A stretch of DNA of 64,000 nt from SMWN01 sp965221455 (GTDB lineage: Bacteria; Pseudomonadota; Gammaproteobacteria; Eutrophobiales; Eutrophobiaceae): contig OZ244890.1 in assembly GCA_965221455.1 (NCBI GenBank), positions 2,440,189 to 2,504,188 of the forward strand, in the 5' to 3' direction. Below are positions 1-9,833 of this stretch, piece by piece (position 1 is the stretch's first letter; every line of letters starts with the position of its first letter). The notes beneath the pieces are model-generated. The model searched no databases. It was not told where the DNA came from and was given only the letters and a program-made list of their open reading frames with translations. A program made the position numbers and the translations under genes.

Positions 1-29
1 ACGAAAATCAACGTATTCCCTAATCTTGA

Positions 30-986
30 CTATTTAATTTCAAATCCTGTCAATAATGATCTCAATGTTTGTGCAAACGTTGTCCCGATTTGACTTGCGA
101 ATCGCTCCAGAATGGTTTCTCCCCTGGTAAAGTCGACAATATCTTCGGCACCAATCACTTCTCTTGCAACATAACCCGGACTACCGAGCGCATCGACAAG
201 ACCTAATGCTACCGATTGTTCTCCTGTCCAGATAAAGCCCGAAAAAAGTTTTTCATCTTGTACCAATTTATCTCCACGTCCTTTCTTAACCACATCAACA
301 AATTGTTTATGGATATCCACCAATAGTGTTTCAGCATGGTCAACATCTTCTGATTTTAATGGAGAGAAAGGATCAAGAAACCCCTTGTTTTCACCCGCAT
401 GTAATAAGCGACGTTCAATACCTAATTTTTCTATAGTATCGACAAACCCAAAGCCTGACATAATCACGCCGATCGAGCCTACCAGGCTAGCTTTATCAGC
501 GTAAATTTTATCTGCGGCGGCGGCAATATAATACCCGCCTGATGCACATAAATCCGTTATCACCGAATAAAATGGTATGTCAGGGTATTCTTCACGTAAT
601 CTATAAATCTCATCATTCACGTAACCGGCTTGCACAGGGCTACCTCCAGGGCTATTGATTCGCAATATTATTCCCGCCGTGTTTTTATCTTCAAAAGCCG
701 CCCGCAACCCGCTCGCGATATAATCAGCATTCGCCTCTGAGTCTGCGGAAATCACTCCTGATATATCGATCAATGCTGTATGTTTATCACCGCTCACCGG
801 AACACCATTCCAGCCACCCGCAAGGTACGCCAAAGTGAAAATCGAAACATAGCCCACCATAAATAACTTGAAAAATACATTCCACCGCCTGGCACGACGT
901 TGTTCTGTAATGGCTTCCGCAGCCACTTTATTTACAAGCGCTTGCTCAAATTCTCCCTGATTATCACTTGATTGTTGCTCGTTCAT
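30..986 (-). CDS. sppA: Signal peptide peptidase, S49 family (SppA, short form)
   Basis: Membrane-anchored serine protease that degrades cleaved signal peptides and other peptides within or near the inner membrane. The 318-residue product has a cytoplasmic N-terminus, one hydrophobic segment at about residues 39-58, then a single S49 domain. The Ser in the ASGGYY motif is residue 149, and a Lys in the motif AGENKG is residue 201. That 52-residue spacing matches the Ser/Lys dyad of short bacterial SppA proteins such as that of Bacillus. The length is that of the short single-domain form, not the duplicated E. coli SppA. A GAGG lies about a dozen bases before the ATG at 986. In Pseudomonas the order is rluC, HAD hydrolase, sppA; here the HAD gene survives only as a stub. 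Confidence 0.93.
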   Translation of the reverse strand: MNEQQSSDNQGEFEQALVNKVAAEAITEQRRARRWNVFFKLFMVGYVSIFTLAYLAGGWNGVPVSGDKHTALIDISGVISADSEANADYIASGLRAAFEDKNTAGIILRINSPGGSPVQAGYVNDEIYRLREEYPDIPFYSVITDLCASGGYYIAAAADKIYADKASLVGSIGVIMSGFGFVDTIEKLGIERRLLHAGENKGFLDPFSPLKSEDVDHAETLLVDIHKQFVDVVKKGRGDKLVQDEKLFSGFIWTGEQSVALGLVDALGSPGYVAREVIGAEDIVDFTRGETILERFASQIGTTFAQTLRSLLTGFEIK

Positions 987-1138
987 TGTCTATTCAAACC
1001 TCGTAATGATTTAGTGCCACTAATACCGGCATCCGCAAGTATAGCCATAAAAGTCGGTGAATTCAGTAGTGTGAAATCGTCTTGACTATCACCAATTATC
1101 AAGGTGTCTGCTGACTGAAGACCGGATAAACAATATAA
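987..1138 (-). pseudogene. C-terminal stub of a HAD-family hydrolase
   Basis: The 152 bases between rluC and sppA read as about 50 open codons in the same frame as rluC, directly after its stop and with no start codon of their own. The translation contains LIIGDSQDDFTLL, which fits the GDxxxD motif of HAD phosphatases, followed by a segment like ILADAGIS. The frame ends at a TGA that overlaps the sppA start. In Pseudomonas-type genomes a complete HAD hydrolase of roughly 220 residues sits exactly here. I infer that most of the gene has been deleted. Only the motif and the position support this, so the family assignment is moderate. Confidence 0.5.
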
Positions 1139-2089
1139 TCAAGCCAACTTTTCCAGACATTGTTCAAGTTCGTTTGGCAACTTGGTAACGAGTTCTATTG
1201 GCTCGCCTGTTTCCGGCATTACGAAAGACAGTGTCTCTGCATGTAAGAATAGTCGCTTGAGGCCTGTTTTTTTCATTGCACGATTAAATTTCCAATCACC
1301 GTATTTATCGTCTCCAGCTATCGGGTGCTCAATTGAGGCGGCATGTACCCTGATTTGATGCGTCCTCCCCGTCATTAACTCAACTCGGAAAAATGAGGCC
1401 ACGTTAAAACGTTCCAGCAAATAGAAATGTGTTGATGCCGGCTTCCCCGCCTTGTCAACTCTAACCTTTCTGCCATCCGGTGTCGGCCCCGTTTTACTCA
1501 ATGCTACATTGACGACTGTCAAGACATCATTAACTCGACCCTTTAACAGAGCGAGATAGTTTTTTTTTACAAGGCCGTTCCTCAACAGAACATGCAGGCT
1601 TCGCAAGGTTTTATGATCTTTGGCGATTAATAAACAACCTGATGTTGCTCTATCCAGTCGGTGCACCAACTCAAGGAAATGCGCATCGGAACGTTGAGCT
1701 CGCAGGATCTCAATCACCCCATGTTGGACACCGCTGCCACTATGGACGGCGACATTTGCGGGTTTATTAATGGCGATCAAATAGTCGTCCTCGTAAATCA
1801 CACTATTTGAGATCAACTCAAACAATGCCGTCGGGAGTTTGGATCGATGTTCTGTACCAGTGATCTGTACTGGCGGGATTCTGACTGTATCGCCAGGCCG
1901 TAACCGGTAGTTCTGTTTTATCCTGCCTTTATTGACCCGAACCTCGCCTTTTCTAATCATCTGGTAGATCCGAGTCCTGGGAAGGCTACCAAAACGGCTG
2001 ATAAGAAAGTTATCAAGACGCCTGCCAGTGTGCTCATCATCTACGGTAAGGAAGCAAACCTGTCGCTGCCTGACTATTTTTGCAGCCAT
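1139..2089 (-). CDS. rluC: 23S rRNA pseudouridine synthase RluC
   Basis: Isomerises uridines of 23S rRNA (positions 955, 2504 and 2580 in E. coli) to pseudouridine. The product has 316 residues. An S4 RNA-binding domain lies at about residues 22-75, and the RluA-type synthase domain at about 90-300. The catalytic Asp is residue 146 in the motif HRLDRATSG, next to the family's usual position. GRTHQIRVH, a conserved C-terminal motif, is present near residue 242. It is divergent from rne with a shared 494-base region, the arrangement seen in E. coli and Pseudomonas. The assignment to RluC rather than RluA or RluD rests on the S4 domain and the rne neighbour. Confidence 0.93.
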   Translation of the reverse strand: MAAKIVRQRQVCFLTVDDEHTGRRLDNFLISRFGSLPRTRIYQMIRKGEVRVNKGRIKQNYRLRPGDTVRIPPVQITGTEHRSKLPTALFELISNSVIYEDDYLIAINKPANVAVHSGSGVQHGVIEILRAQRSDAHFLELVHRLDRATSGCLLIAKDHKTLRSLHVLLRNGLVKKNYLALLKGRVNDVLTVVNVALSKTGPTPDGRKVRVDKAGKPASTHFYLLERFNVASFFRVELMTGRTHQIRVHAASIEHPIAGDDKYGDWKFNRAMKKTGLKRLFLHAETLSFVMPETGEPIELVTKLPNELEQCLEKLA

Positions 2090-2583
2090 AATTTATTTGC
2101 GAGAATATAGCAACATTGTTATATTGACTCCCGGAATACAGGCGTTTTCGGATATTTTCCAGCCGTTGCGCACTTTGAACAAGACAGTATTTAATTGCAC
2201 AAGCAGCGTTTCACTGATGTTGTGGTGCTGATGGCACGTAAGCATGTTGATGCCCTCCCACCCCTTCACAAACAGCGAATTCCCGCAAAATGCCTCTGTC
2301 TTTAATTAACTTTGGTATTCCAACGAGCAGAGGTTTTCTCTCAACTGACTGAATCAACCAAAATGGCATGATTCGTGTTTCAGATTACAAGATAAACCTC
2401 ATAACGTAAAGGTTTGATTATCACTCGTATCGATGCAAATGGATATCGTATTCGGGTGGTAAAGGGCGCTCCCGAGAGCCTGAATGACGCTTCTTTTTGA
2501 AAGTGTTGATCGAGTCGAACAGAGGATTAGGCTCTGTCTCTGACTGCGGTTGGTTGAGCGCATATATTAAAGGAATACGGATA
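2090..2583 (+). promoter_or_regulatory. Long leader / divergent promoter region of rne and rluC
   Basis: No convincing gene lies in these 494 bases. RNase E mRNA of enterobacteria has a long structured 5' leader through which RNase E autoregulates its own transcript, and the same gap size before rne fits that. I cannot assign individual hairpins with confidence. An in-frame open extension of rne exists from about 2497, but its residues have no resemblance to the conserved RNase E start. Confidence 0.45.
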
Positions 2584-4884
2584 ATGAAAAGAATGCTGGT
2601 TAACGCAACTCAGCCCGAGGAGATGCGTGTAGCGCTTGTTGATGGTCAAAAACTGTATGATCTGGATATTGAATCCAAAGGTCATACCCAAAAGAAATCC
2701 AATATATACAAAGGCCGTGTGGTCCGTATTGAACCTAGTTTAGAAGCTGCTTTTGTCGACTACGGTGGTAATCGCCACGGTTTTTTGCCGCTTAAGGAAA
2801 TTTCTCGAACACTATTCAAAAATTACACTGAGTCCGGTCAACACGGTCGCATCAGTATTAAGGATGCCATCAGTGAAGGACAGGAATTTATTATTCAAAT
2901 CCAAAAGGAAGAACGTGGTAATAAAGGTGCTGCTATCACCACCATGATCAGCCTGGCCGGCCGATATCTGGTGATGATGCCGAATAACCTTCGCTCTGGC
3001 GGCATTTCACGTCAAATTGAGGGCACTGATCGTACTGAAGCTCGTGAAATCATGAGCCAGCTTGTCATCCCTGAAAATACCGCTCTTATCCTAAGGACCG
3101 CCGGCATTGGAAAATCCAGGGAGGAACTGCAGTGGGACACAGACTATCTGACTACCTTGTGGAAAGCCATAGATAAAGCAGCAAGCGAGCACCCTGCCCC
3201 TTTCCTGATATATCAGGAAAGTGAAGTGATTATTCGCGCTATTCGAGATTACCTGCGAACGGATATCGCGGAAGTATGGATAGATGACAAAGAAGTTTAC
3301 CAACGAAGCCTGGATTTTATGCAGCAAGTCATGCCGCAGAATTTACACAAGCTTAAACTCTACGAGGAAGACGTTCCACTTTTCACAAGATATCAGATTG
3401 AAAGTCAGATTGAATCCGCCTTTTTAAGAGAAGTTCGCTTACCTTCCGGTGGTTCATTAGTTGTCGACCATACAGAAGCCATGATCAGTATTGATATCAA
3501 TTCCGGACGTGCAACCAAGGGTAACGATATTGAAGATACCGCGTTCAACACGAACCTTGAGGCTGCTGAAGAAATCACCAGGCAACTGAGGGTGCGTGAT
3601 CTGAGCGGGCTTATCGTGATTGACTTCATTGATATGATGGTCAGTAAAAATCAACGCGAGGTCGAAAATCGAATGAGAGATTGCTTACGTATTGATCGTG
3701 CAAGAGTTCAAGTGGGTAAAATATCACGATTCGGTTTGTTAGAAATGTCACGACAACGATTACGCCCCTCCTTAGGTGAATCGCGTCATCTACCTTGCCC
3801 TCGCTGCGATGGTCAAGGAAGCATCCGGGATGTCGAATCCCTTTCTCTGGCGATTCTGAGAATTATTGAGGAAGAAGCCATGAAAGACTCTACGGCCAAA
3901 GTTGTTGTTAACCTACCTGTTCCATCGGCGACATTTTTGCTAAACGAGAAGCGTCAGCCGATAAGTGAATTACAACAAAGGCTTGATGTTGAAATTGTCG
4001 TCGTTCCATCGCCGTCAATGGAAACGCCTCAATATCAGATACTGAGAGTGCCATTATCAAGAGCCAATGAAACCCAGCATCAACAGGCGAGCTATAGTCT
4101 TGTGACCAATACAGAGAATAGTATGAAAGATACGGGGCTACGCACGCATAAAACCGTCATTGAACAACTACCCGTCGTTCAACCAATCATTCATCAAAAA
4201 CCTCTTGTCGCAAAAAGCAAGCTTGAAAAGAGTACAGGGTTTATTTCAAGACTGATTGATCGATTATTCGGTGCCAGGAAGGAAGATGTCAGGGAGATGA
4301 GAAAACCAGGAACCAATGACAGGAAAAATAGAAATAATCAGTCCGGTAATCGAAACCGTAACCGTAATCGCAGTCAAAACAGATCAAACTTAACCAATCG
4401 TTCAGGTAACCGCCAACGTGTCAATCCCGACAGCAAAAGGAATCCAGGAACAAAATCAACGGCTACCGCAATCGCGACGACAGATCCCGCGACTATGACA
4501 GAGGCGACTTTACAAGCTGACTTAAACAATACCGGATCACCTCGGCGAGGCAGAAGGGGTGGTCGTAGGAGATCCAGGACAAACGATAACGCTATAAATA
4601 CGGACAAAAGCGAACTCATTGAAAATAATAATGAGATAAAAATAACTACAGACCAAAAACCTGTTCAAGCATCTAAGGCGAGTCAAAACAAGGTAAATAA
4701 GAATATTGTTGAATCCGTTGACATTACATCCCAACAGGTCAACCAGATTGATAAACAATCGTCACAAAATTCTCAGATAGATATAGCACCCAATACCCGG
4801 ACTATTGATCCCCATCCTGAGGGAATCAGTGAATCTCGAAAAAATGAGTCCGGCGACTTGAATGCTGATTCTAAAAATGAGTAA
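2584..4884 (+). CDS. rne: Ribonuclease E
   Basis: Endonuclease that starts most mRNA decay and matures rRNA and tRNA; normally membrane-associated and the scaffold of the degradosome. I start at ATG 2584 (MKRMLVNA, preceded by AAAGGA) because this is the conserved N-terminus; the frame is open further upstream. The 766-residue protein has an S1 domain (about 38-120) and a DNase I-like catalytic domain with the metal-binding aspartates at 304 (IDINSG) and 347 (IDFIDM). It also has the zinc-link CPRC at 405-408. These sit one residue from the E. coli positions. The C-terminal part from about 530 is basic, low-complexity and rich in Arg and Asn, with an RRGRRGGRRRSR patch, as expected for an RNA-binding scaffold. 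It is shorter than the 1061-residue E. coli enzyme. Confidence 0.95.
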   Translation: MKRMLVNATQPEEMRVALVDGQKLYDLDIESKGHTQKKSNIYKGRVVRIEPSLEAAFVDYGGNRHGFLPLKEISRTLFKNYTESGQHGRISIKDAISEGQEFIIQIQKEERGNKGAAITTMISLAGRYLVMMPNNLRSGGISRQIEGTDRTEAREIMSQLVIPENTALILRTAGIGKSREELQWDTDYLTTLWKAIDKAASEHPAPFLIYQESEVIIRAIRDYLRTDIAEVWIDDKEVYQRSLDFMQQVMPQNLHKLKLYEEDVPLFTRYQIESQIESAFLREVRLPSGGSLVVDHTEAMISIDINSGRATKGNDIEDTAFNTNLEAAEEITRQLRVRDLSGLIVIDFIDMMVSKNQREVENRMRDCLRIDRARVQVGKISRFGLLEMSRQRLRPSLGESRHLPCPRCDGQGSIRDVESLSLAILRIIEEEAMKDSTAKVVVNLPVPSATFLLNEKRQPISELQQRLDVEIVVVPSPSMETPQYQILRVPLSRANETQHQQASYSLVTNTENSMKDTGLRTHKTVIEQLPVVQPIIHQKPLVAKSKLEKSTGFISRLIDRLFGARKEDVREMRKPGTNDRKNRNNQSGNRNRNRNRSQNRSNLTNRSGNRQRVNPDSKRNPGTKSTATAIATTDPATMTEATLQADLNNTGSPRRGRRGGRRRSRTNDNAINTDKSELIENNNEIKITTDQKPVQASKASQNKVNKNIVESVDITSQQVNQIDKQSSQNSQIDIAPNTRTIDPHPEGISESRKNESGDLNADSKNE

Positions 4885-5001
4885 TGCTTCGTCAGAGACT
4901 TGCAAAATATTTTGTAATATCCGGGAACAAAGCCAAATTAAGCCCAAGCAAAAGAATACTTCCTGATATTGACGATTCTGAAGAAATTAAGCCCTTATAA
5001 A

Positions 5002-5020
5002 CACGATATACAATATCGTG
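5002..5020. terminator. Perfect hairpin between convergent rne and prfC
   Basis: An 8-base inverted repeat (CACGATAT / ATATCGTG) with a 3-base loop lies between the convergent ends of rne and prfC. There is no T-run on either side, so it would be an imperfect intrinsic terminator or a 3'-end stabilising hairpin. Its position is the main argument for a role in ending transcription. Confidence 0.35.
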
Positions 5021-5058
5021 CACAAGCCACTGAAACGAAAGCCAGAGATAAATTATTT

Positions 5059-6642
5059 CTAATGGATAGCATGTTCACAAGTTGCCTTGAACTCAATTTC
5101 TGGCCAACGTTCCATTACAAGATTAAGATTCACCATTGACGGAGCGATATAAGTTAATCGACCACCCCCATCAGTTGCCAAGTTGGAAAATGCTTTATTT
5201 CTAAATTGTCGCATAATTTTCTCATCACTACAGACCGCCCATCTAGCCGCAGTGACAGGGACATTGTCATAGATACATTCGACACCGTATTCGTGTTTTA
5301 ATCGTGCAGCAACCACATCAAATTGCAGTACACCGATCGCACCAACGATTAGATCGTTATTATCCAGCGGTCTGAATACCTGGGTTGCACCTTCTTCACC
5401 CAGCTGAATTAAACCTTTGACTAACGCTTTGGCTTTAAGTGGGTCTTTGAGCTGTACTCTTCTAAATAATTCCGGCGCAAAAAACGGGATCCCCGTAAAA
5501 GATAATTCTTCACCTTGAGTAAAGGTATCGCCGATCTGGATCGTACCATGATTATACAATCCAATAATGTCTCCAGCCCATGCTTCCTCAGCCTGATCAC
5601 GACTGCCTGCCATAAACGTTACGGCATTAGAAACCTGAATATCACGATTGATTCTGACATGTCTCATCTTCATGCCTTTCTGATATCGCCCTGAGCATAT
5701 TCTTAAAAAGGCGATTCTATCTCTGTGCGCCGGGTCCATATTCGCCTGAATTTTGAAAATAAAACCGCTAAATTGTTCTCCGTTAGCCTTTACCTCTCTT
5801 TGAATTGCCGTCCTTGCCTGTGGTGCCGGTGAATACTTTATCAAGCACTCAAGAAATTCCGCAATACCAAAATTATTAAGCGCAGCACCAAAAAAAACTG
5901 GAGTTTGCTTACTTTCAAGAAATTCACTGATGTTGAATCTTTCACATGCTCCACGAACCAAAGCCACTTCTTCTTTAAAATCATTCAGTACTTCTGACAA
6001 GAATGACTCGCTTTCACCGGAGTCTAGTCCTGTAATTATCTTCCCGTGCATATTCTCATCCACTTTACTATATATGCGAACATAGTCGTCTTCTAAATGA
6101 TAAAGTCCTCTTAAACGTCCACCCATCCCAATTGGCCAGGTGACAGGGGCACATTTAACGTTCAACTCACTTTCAATTTCATCCAGTAACGTAATAGGAT
6201 CCTTCCCTTCCCTGTCCAGTTTGTTGATAAAAGTAATAATTGGCGTGTTTCGTAAACGACATACTTCCATTAATTTAAGCGTACGTTCTTCAACACCTTT
6301 ACTAACATCAATGATCAGCAATGCGGAATCAACGGCTGTCAAGGTTCTGTAAGTATCTTCGGAAAAATCGGCATGTCCCGGCGTATCAAGCAAATTTACT
6401 ATATTGCTATTGTATTCAAATTGCATTACTGAACTTGTAATGGATATACCTCTTTCTTTTTCCATTTCCATCCAGTCTGAAGTTGCATGTTTTGCCGACT
6501 TTCTGGCCTTCACAGTCCCCGCCATTTGTATAGCACCACCGAATAATAATATTTGTTCGGTGACTGTGGTCTTACCCGCATCTGGATGAGAGATGATAGC
6601 GAAAGTACGGCGCCTGGAAATCTCGGGATTCAAAGTATCCAT
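5059..6642 (-). CDS. prfC: Peptide chain release factor 3 (RF3)
   Basis: Translational GTPase that recycles RF1 and RF2 from the ribosome after termination. The 527-residue length is that of E. coli RF3 (529). The GTPase domain carries SHPDAGKTT (G1, about residues 18-26), DTPGHADF (G3, about 88-95) and NKLDR (G4, about 142-146). Elongation-factor-like domains and the RF3-specific C-terminal domain follow. It lies 9 bases after pdxJ and may be read from the same transcript, although the functions are unrelated. Confidence 0.95.
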   Translation of the reverse strand: MDTLNPEISRRRTFAIISHPDAGKTTVTEQILLFGGAIQMAGTVKARKSAKHATSDWMEMEKERGISITSSVMQFEYNSNIVNLLDTPGHADFSEDTYRTLTAVDSALLIIDVSKGVEERTLKLMEVCRLRNTPIITFINKLDREGKDPITLLDEIESELNVKCAPVTWPIGMGGRLRGLYHLEDDYVRIYSKVDENMHGKIITGLDSGESESFLSEVLNDFKEEVALVRGACERFNISEFLESKQTPVFFGAALNNFGIAEFLECLIKYSPAPQARTAIQREVKANGEQFSGFIFKIQANMDPAHRDRIAFLRICSGRYQKGMKMRHVRINRDIQVSNAVTFMAGSRDQAEEAWAGDIIGLYNHGTIQIGDTFTQGEELSFTGIPFFAPELFRRVQLKDPLKAKALVKGLIQLGEEGATQVFRPLDNNDLIVGAIGVLQFDVVAARLKHEYGVECIYDNVPVTAARWAVCSDEKIMRQFRNKAFSNLATDGGGRLTYIAPSMVNLNLVMERWPEIEFKATCEHAIH

Positions 6643-6651
6643 AATATCCAG

Positions 6652-7374
6652 TCAAGCGCTTACTGATTGCATAATGTTTTTCATTTCCCTTACAGCTTCT
6701 CCCAGTCCAATAAATAACGCTCTGGCGATAATGCCATGACCTATATTTAATTCTTCAACATCAGGAATTTGAGCAATATATTTCACATTCTGATAATTTA
6801 GACCATGCCCCGCATTTACTTTTAGGCCCAGAGATTTAGCCAGTTCTACGCCAGCAATAATCTTTGCCATTTCAATATCAGCCTCTTTTCCGTATGCAAC
6901 ATCAGCAAAACGTCCCGTATGCAGTTCAATGACTTCAGCACCCACATCCCGAGCAGCCTTAATCTGCACACTATCAGCATTTATAAATAACGACACACGT
7001 ATTCCGACCGCCCGCAATCTTTCACAGGCCTCCCTTGTTTTGCTGATCTGGCCGACCACATCCAGCCCACCTTCAGTCGTCAACTCTTCCCTGCTTTCAG
7101 GAACAAGGCAACAAAATTCAGGCTTTACATCTTCAGCAAGCACCAACATTTTTTCTGTGATGGCCATTTCCAAATTCATCGGTGTCAACATTACTTGACG
7201 CAACAAGCTAATATCCCGCTCCTGAATATGTCGACGATCTTCTCGAAGATGAACGGTAATTGAATCTGCACCCGCCTGCTCCGCTATTTGTGCTGCAAGA
7301 ACCGGATCGGGATAACGCATCAATCTTGTCTGCCTCAGTGTGGCGACATGATCAATATTCACACCTAGTAGCAT
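6652..7374 (-). CDS. pdxJ: Pyridoxine 5'-phosphate synthase
   Basis: Condenses 3-amino-2-oxopropyl phosphate with deoxyxylulose 5-phosphate to pyridoxine 5'-phosphate, the ring-closing step of DXP-dependent vitamin B6 synthesis in the cytoplasm. The 240-residue protein is a single TIM barrel and begins with the conserved LGVNIDHVATLR. ITVHLREDRRHI, a signature segment, is at about residues 39-50, and NAGHGLNYQN near residue 192 is the phosphate-binding end. It follows recO after 119 bases, as in E. coli and Pseudomonas. Confidence 0.95.
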   Translation of the reverse strand: MLLGVNIDHVATLRQTRLMRYPDPVLAAQIAEQAGADSITVHLREDRRHIQERDISLLRQVMLTPMNLEMAITEKMLVLAEDVKPEFCCLVPESREELTTEGGLDVVGQISKTREACERLRAVGIRVSLFINADSVQIKAARDVGAEVIELHTGRFADVAYGKEADIEMAKIIAGVELAKSLGLKVNAGHGLNYQNVKYIAQIPDVEELNIGHGIIARALFIGLGEAVREMKNIMQSVSA

Positions 7375-7493
7375 GTTATTTGCCTATCTTTTATTTACTT
7401 TATTTATCCAATCCGCTATGGAAACGACGCATCTTAAACGTGTTTATACAAAGGCTTCGGAGTATAAACAATGATTTAGCCGAAAATATTTTA

Positions 7494-8213
7494 TTAAATA
7501 TTAAAATTATTCACATAGGCCTTATACAGGACTCTGCTGACCAGGGGTTTGTCACCAAGATGTCTTTGCAATATGAAGCGCATTAAATACTTTGTCTCTT
7601 CCAGATTCTGCTTATCTTCAAGTTCCTCTCTGTCCAATGCCAGCAAACTTTTACCTGAAATCTCAATATAATTTTTTGTCAGCGGCATATCCTTTAATGG
7701 CCCCTTATCTAACTGATAATAATAAACTTTATCCACTTCAATCACCTGTCCACCGTCAATCACATGATCCAATACCAATCCATAGCCAAGAGATTGCAAT
7801 AAACCTTTTTCAAAAAGTCTCAGGGCCTTATCAACACTCACCGAAATAGAGAGCTTTAATAACATCTCATCATATAAATCAAATAGTTCCGGATGAGATT
7901 CATGTTGATGCAAAAGTCTTGTTAATAATTCGTTAATATAAAATCCGGCGATGACTTGCACATCCGATAACTCGCAAGATTCAATCTCCATTTCAACATC
8001 CGTCAATGTCATTAGCTCGCTTCTGCCCTGCCATGCCATTAATAAACGTTGGTAAGGTTGGAGCAGTCCCGAGAATTTTGATTTTTCCCGCTTGGCGCCT
8101 TTTGCAATCAAATGTAATCTGCCATACTTTCTGGAAAAAATATCCAGTATCAAACTGGATTCAAGGTATGGTCGAGAATGAAGAATAAAACAGGGTGTCA
8201 ATTCCACCTTCAT
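7494..8213 (-). CDS. recO: DNA repair protein RecO
   Basis: Recombination mediator that, with RecR, loads RecA onto SSB-coated single strands in the RecFOR pathway. I take ATG at 8213 as the start, giving 239 residues (MKVELTPCFILHSRPY). The frame is also open to a TTG at 8234, inside the end of era. An N-terminal OB fold with the typical RPYLESSLILD stretch is followed by a helical C-terminal domain. The four-cysteine zinc finger found in many RecO proteins is absent, as in other gammaproteobacterial forms. The gene lies directly after era in the conserved rnc-era-recO-pdxJ order. Confidence 0.9.
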   Translation of the reverse strand: MKVELTPCFILHSRPYLESSLILDIFSRKYGRLHLIAKGAKREKSKFSGLLQPYQRLLMAWQGRSELMTLTDVEMEIESCELSDVQVIAGFYINELLTRLLHQHESHPELFDLYDEMLLKLSISVSVDKALRLFEKGLLQSLGYGLVLDHVIDGGQVIEVDKVYYYQLDKGPLKDMPLTKNYIEISGKSLLALDREELEDKQNLEETKYLMRFILQRHLGDKPLVSRVLYKAYVNNFNI

Positions 8214-8223
8214 AAAATGGAGC

Positions 8224-9135
8224 TCAGGAATCAACGCCTAATTGTTTTATTACCGCTTCATTGTCTATCCATTTATATTTGACCTTAGTCCAGGTTCTTA
8301 GAAAAACTTTGCTCTCGAACATCCTCTCCATATCCTTACGTGCCTGCTCGCCGATAGCTTTTAGCCCGGCACCTTTCTGTCCGATTACAATCGCTTTTTG
8401 ACCATTACTTGCAACCCAAATAATTGCATCAATATGAATTATCTTCTCTTTCTCAACAAATTTATCGATAGTAACGGTCGTCGTGTAGGGAAGTTCAGCA
8501 CCTAATCTCTTAATCAGTTTTTCCCGAATAAACTCTGCTGCGAAATGTCGTTGTGATTTATCTGTCAACTGATTATCCGGGAATTGAAAAATACCTGTCG
8601 GCAAAAACAATTTTATACACTGCTCCAATGGCTTTAAACTGTTTCTGGATAACGCCGACAAAGGGATCATCTCTCTGAAATTCATTTTTTCTGAAAGTTC
8701 TTTTAAGTAAGGCAGGATTAATTCCCTGTCTCTGATTTTATCCATCTTGTTGATCACCAGGATAATTGGAAGCACTTTTTGCCTGATTAAATTCAAGACA
8801 TATTCGTCAAGCACTGTCCATTTCAATGCTTCAACTACATAAATCAAAATATCAACATCTGCGATTGCGGTGTTTGCTTCCTTGTTCATATATCTATTCA
8901 TGGCGTTCCTTGGAGAGTACTGTATACCAGGAGTATCAACATAAATAATTTGATGATTATTAACAGTACTTATACCAAGCATGTGACGTCGTGTTGTATG
9001 AGGTTTTCTTGAAGTAATACTTAACTTTTGTCCTATCAAGTTATTCAGTAGTGTCGATTTACCGACATTGGATCGACCAACGAGAGTGACATAGCCACAA
9101 TAAGTTTGGCTATTTTGTGATTTTTTCTTCGACAA
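8224..9135 (-). CDS. era: GTPase Era
   Basis: Ras-like GTPase that binds the 3' end of 16S rRNA and assists 30S subunit maturation. The product has 303 residues. The P-loop is GRSNVGKST (about 20-28), followed by DTPGIQ (G3) and NKMDK (G4, about 128-132). A C-terminal KH domain contains GQKGAGLKAIGEQARKD at about 256. It begins 5 bases after rnc ends, so the two are probably translated from one message. Confidence 0.96.
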   Translation of the reverse strand: MSKKKSQNSQTYCGYVTLVGRSNVGKSTLLNNLIGQKLSITSRKPHTTRRHMLGISTVNNHQIIYVDTPGIQYSPRNAMNRYMNKEANTAIADVDILIYVVEALKWTVLDEYVLNLIRQKVLPIILVINKMDKIRDRELILPYLKELSEKMNFREMIPLSALSRNSLKPLEQCIKLFLPTGIFQFPDNQLTDKSQRHFAAEFIREKLIKRLGAELPYTTTVTIDKFVEKEKIIHIDAIIWVASNGQKAIVIGQKGAGLKAIGEQARKDMERMFESKVFLRTWTKVKYKWIDNEAVIKQLGVDS

Positions 9136-9140
9136 AATCT

Positions 9141-9833
9141 TTATTGAATTTTCTTCAATCGTTTTTCCATTACACCAAGCGCCTTTTCAGCAGCCAACTG
9201 CTCGGCAATACGTTTACCATGACCTTCAGCCTGAACTGAAATATTCAAGCTTTTTATCGAACATTCAATCGTAAAAAGTCGCTCATGTGCATCGCCGTGT
9301 TCTGATAATACCTGATATACAGGTAACTCCATTCTCTTCGATTGCAATAATTCCTGAAGGCCTGTTTTTGAATCTTTATTTAAATTCTCGAGAGAAACCC
9401 TGGACAGCAATTGATGGTAAAGAGAAATGACGCATTTTCGACAAACTTCCATATCAGAATCAAGATATACGGCGCCAATAACTGCTTCCAAGGTATTCGC
9501 AAGGATAGAATCACGGCGCCAACCTCCACTTTTCACTTCTCCCAAACCTAACTTAATAGCATCGCCCAAACTTAAATCTCGAGCTAACACAGCTAAAGTC
9601 TCCCCTCTAACCAGGGAAGACCTAATACGGGTAAGTTCGCCTTCTGTAGCATGGGGGAATTTATGGAATATTTCATCGGCAATAATGAATCCAAGTGCGG
9701 CATCTCCAAGATACTCAAGCCGTTCATTATGACCACGACCAATACTGCGATGTGTTAGGGCGGTTTTAAGAAGCATTTTATCTTTAAAATCATAGGCTAT
9801 TGCTTTTTCCAGCCTGGACGAGCATTCAATCAT
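9141..9833 (-). CDS. rnc: Ribonuclease III
   Basis: Double-strand-specific endonuclease for rRNA processing and regulatory RNA decay. The 230-residue protein has the RNase III signature NERLEYLGDAALGF near residues 36-49, with the acidic residues that bind magnesium. A C-terminal double-stranded-RNA-binding domain lies at about 155-225. Its start codon overlaps the stop of the DUF4845 gene as ATGA, indicating translational coupling. Confidence 0.96.
   Translation of the reverse strand: MIECSSRLEKAIAYDFKDKMLLKTALTHRSIGRGHNERLEYLGDAALGFIIADEIFHKFPHATEGELTRIRSSLVRGETLAVLARDLSLGDAIKLGLGEVKSGGWRRDSILANTLEAVIGAVYLDSDMEVCRKCVISLYHQLLSRVSLENLNKDSKTGLQELLQSKRMELPVYQVLSEHGDAHERLFTIECSIKSLNISVQAEGHGKRIAEQLAAEKALGVMEKRLKKIQ

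Noticed and set aside
2028..2231. 67-codon frame in the rne leader
   Set aside because: Overlaps the rluC start, has no protein-like features, and the region fits an rne leader.
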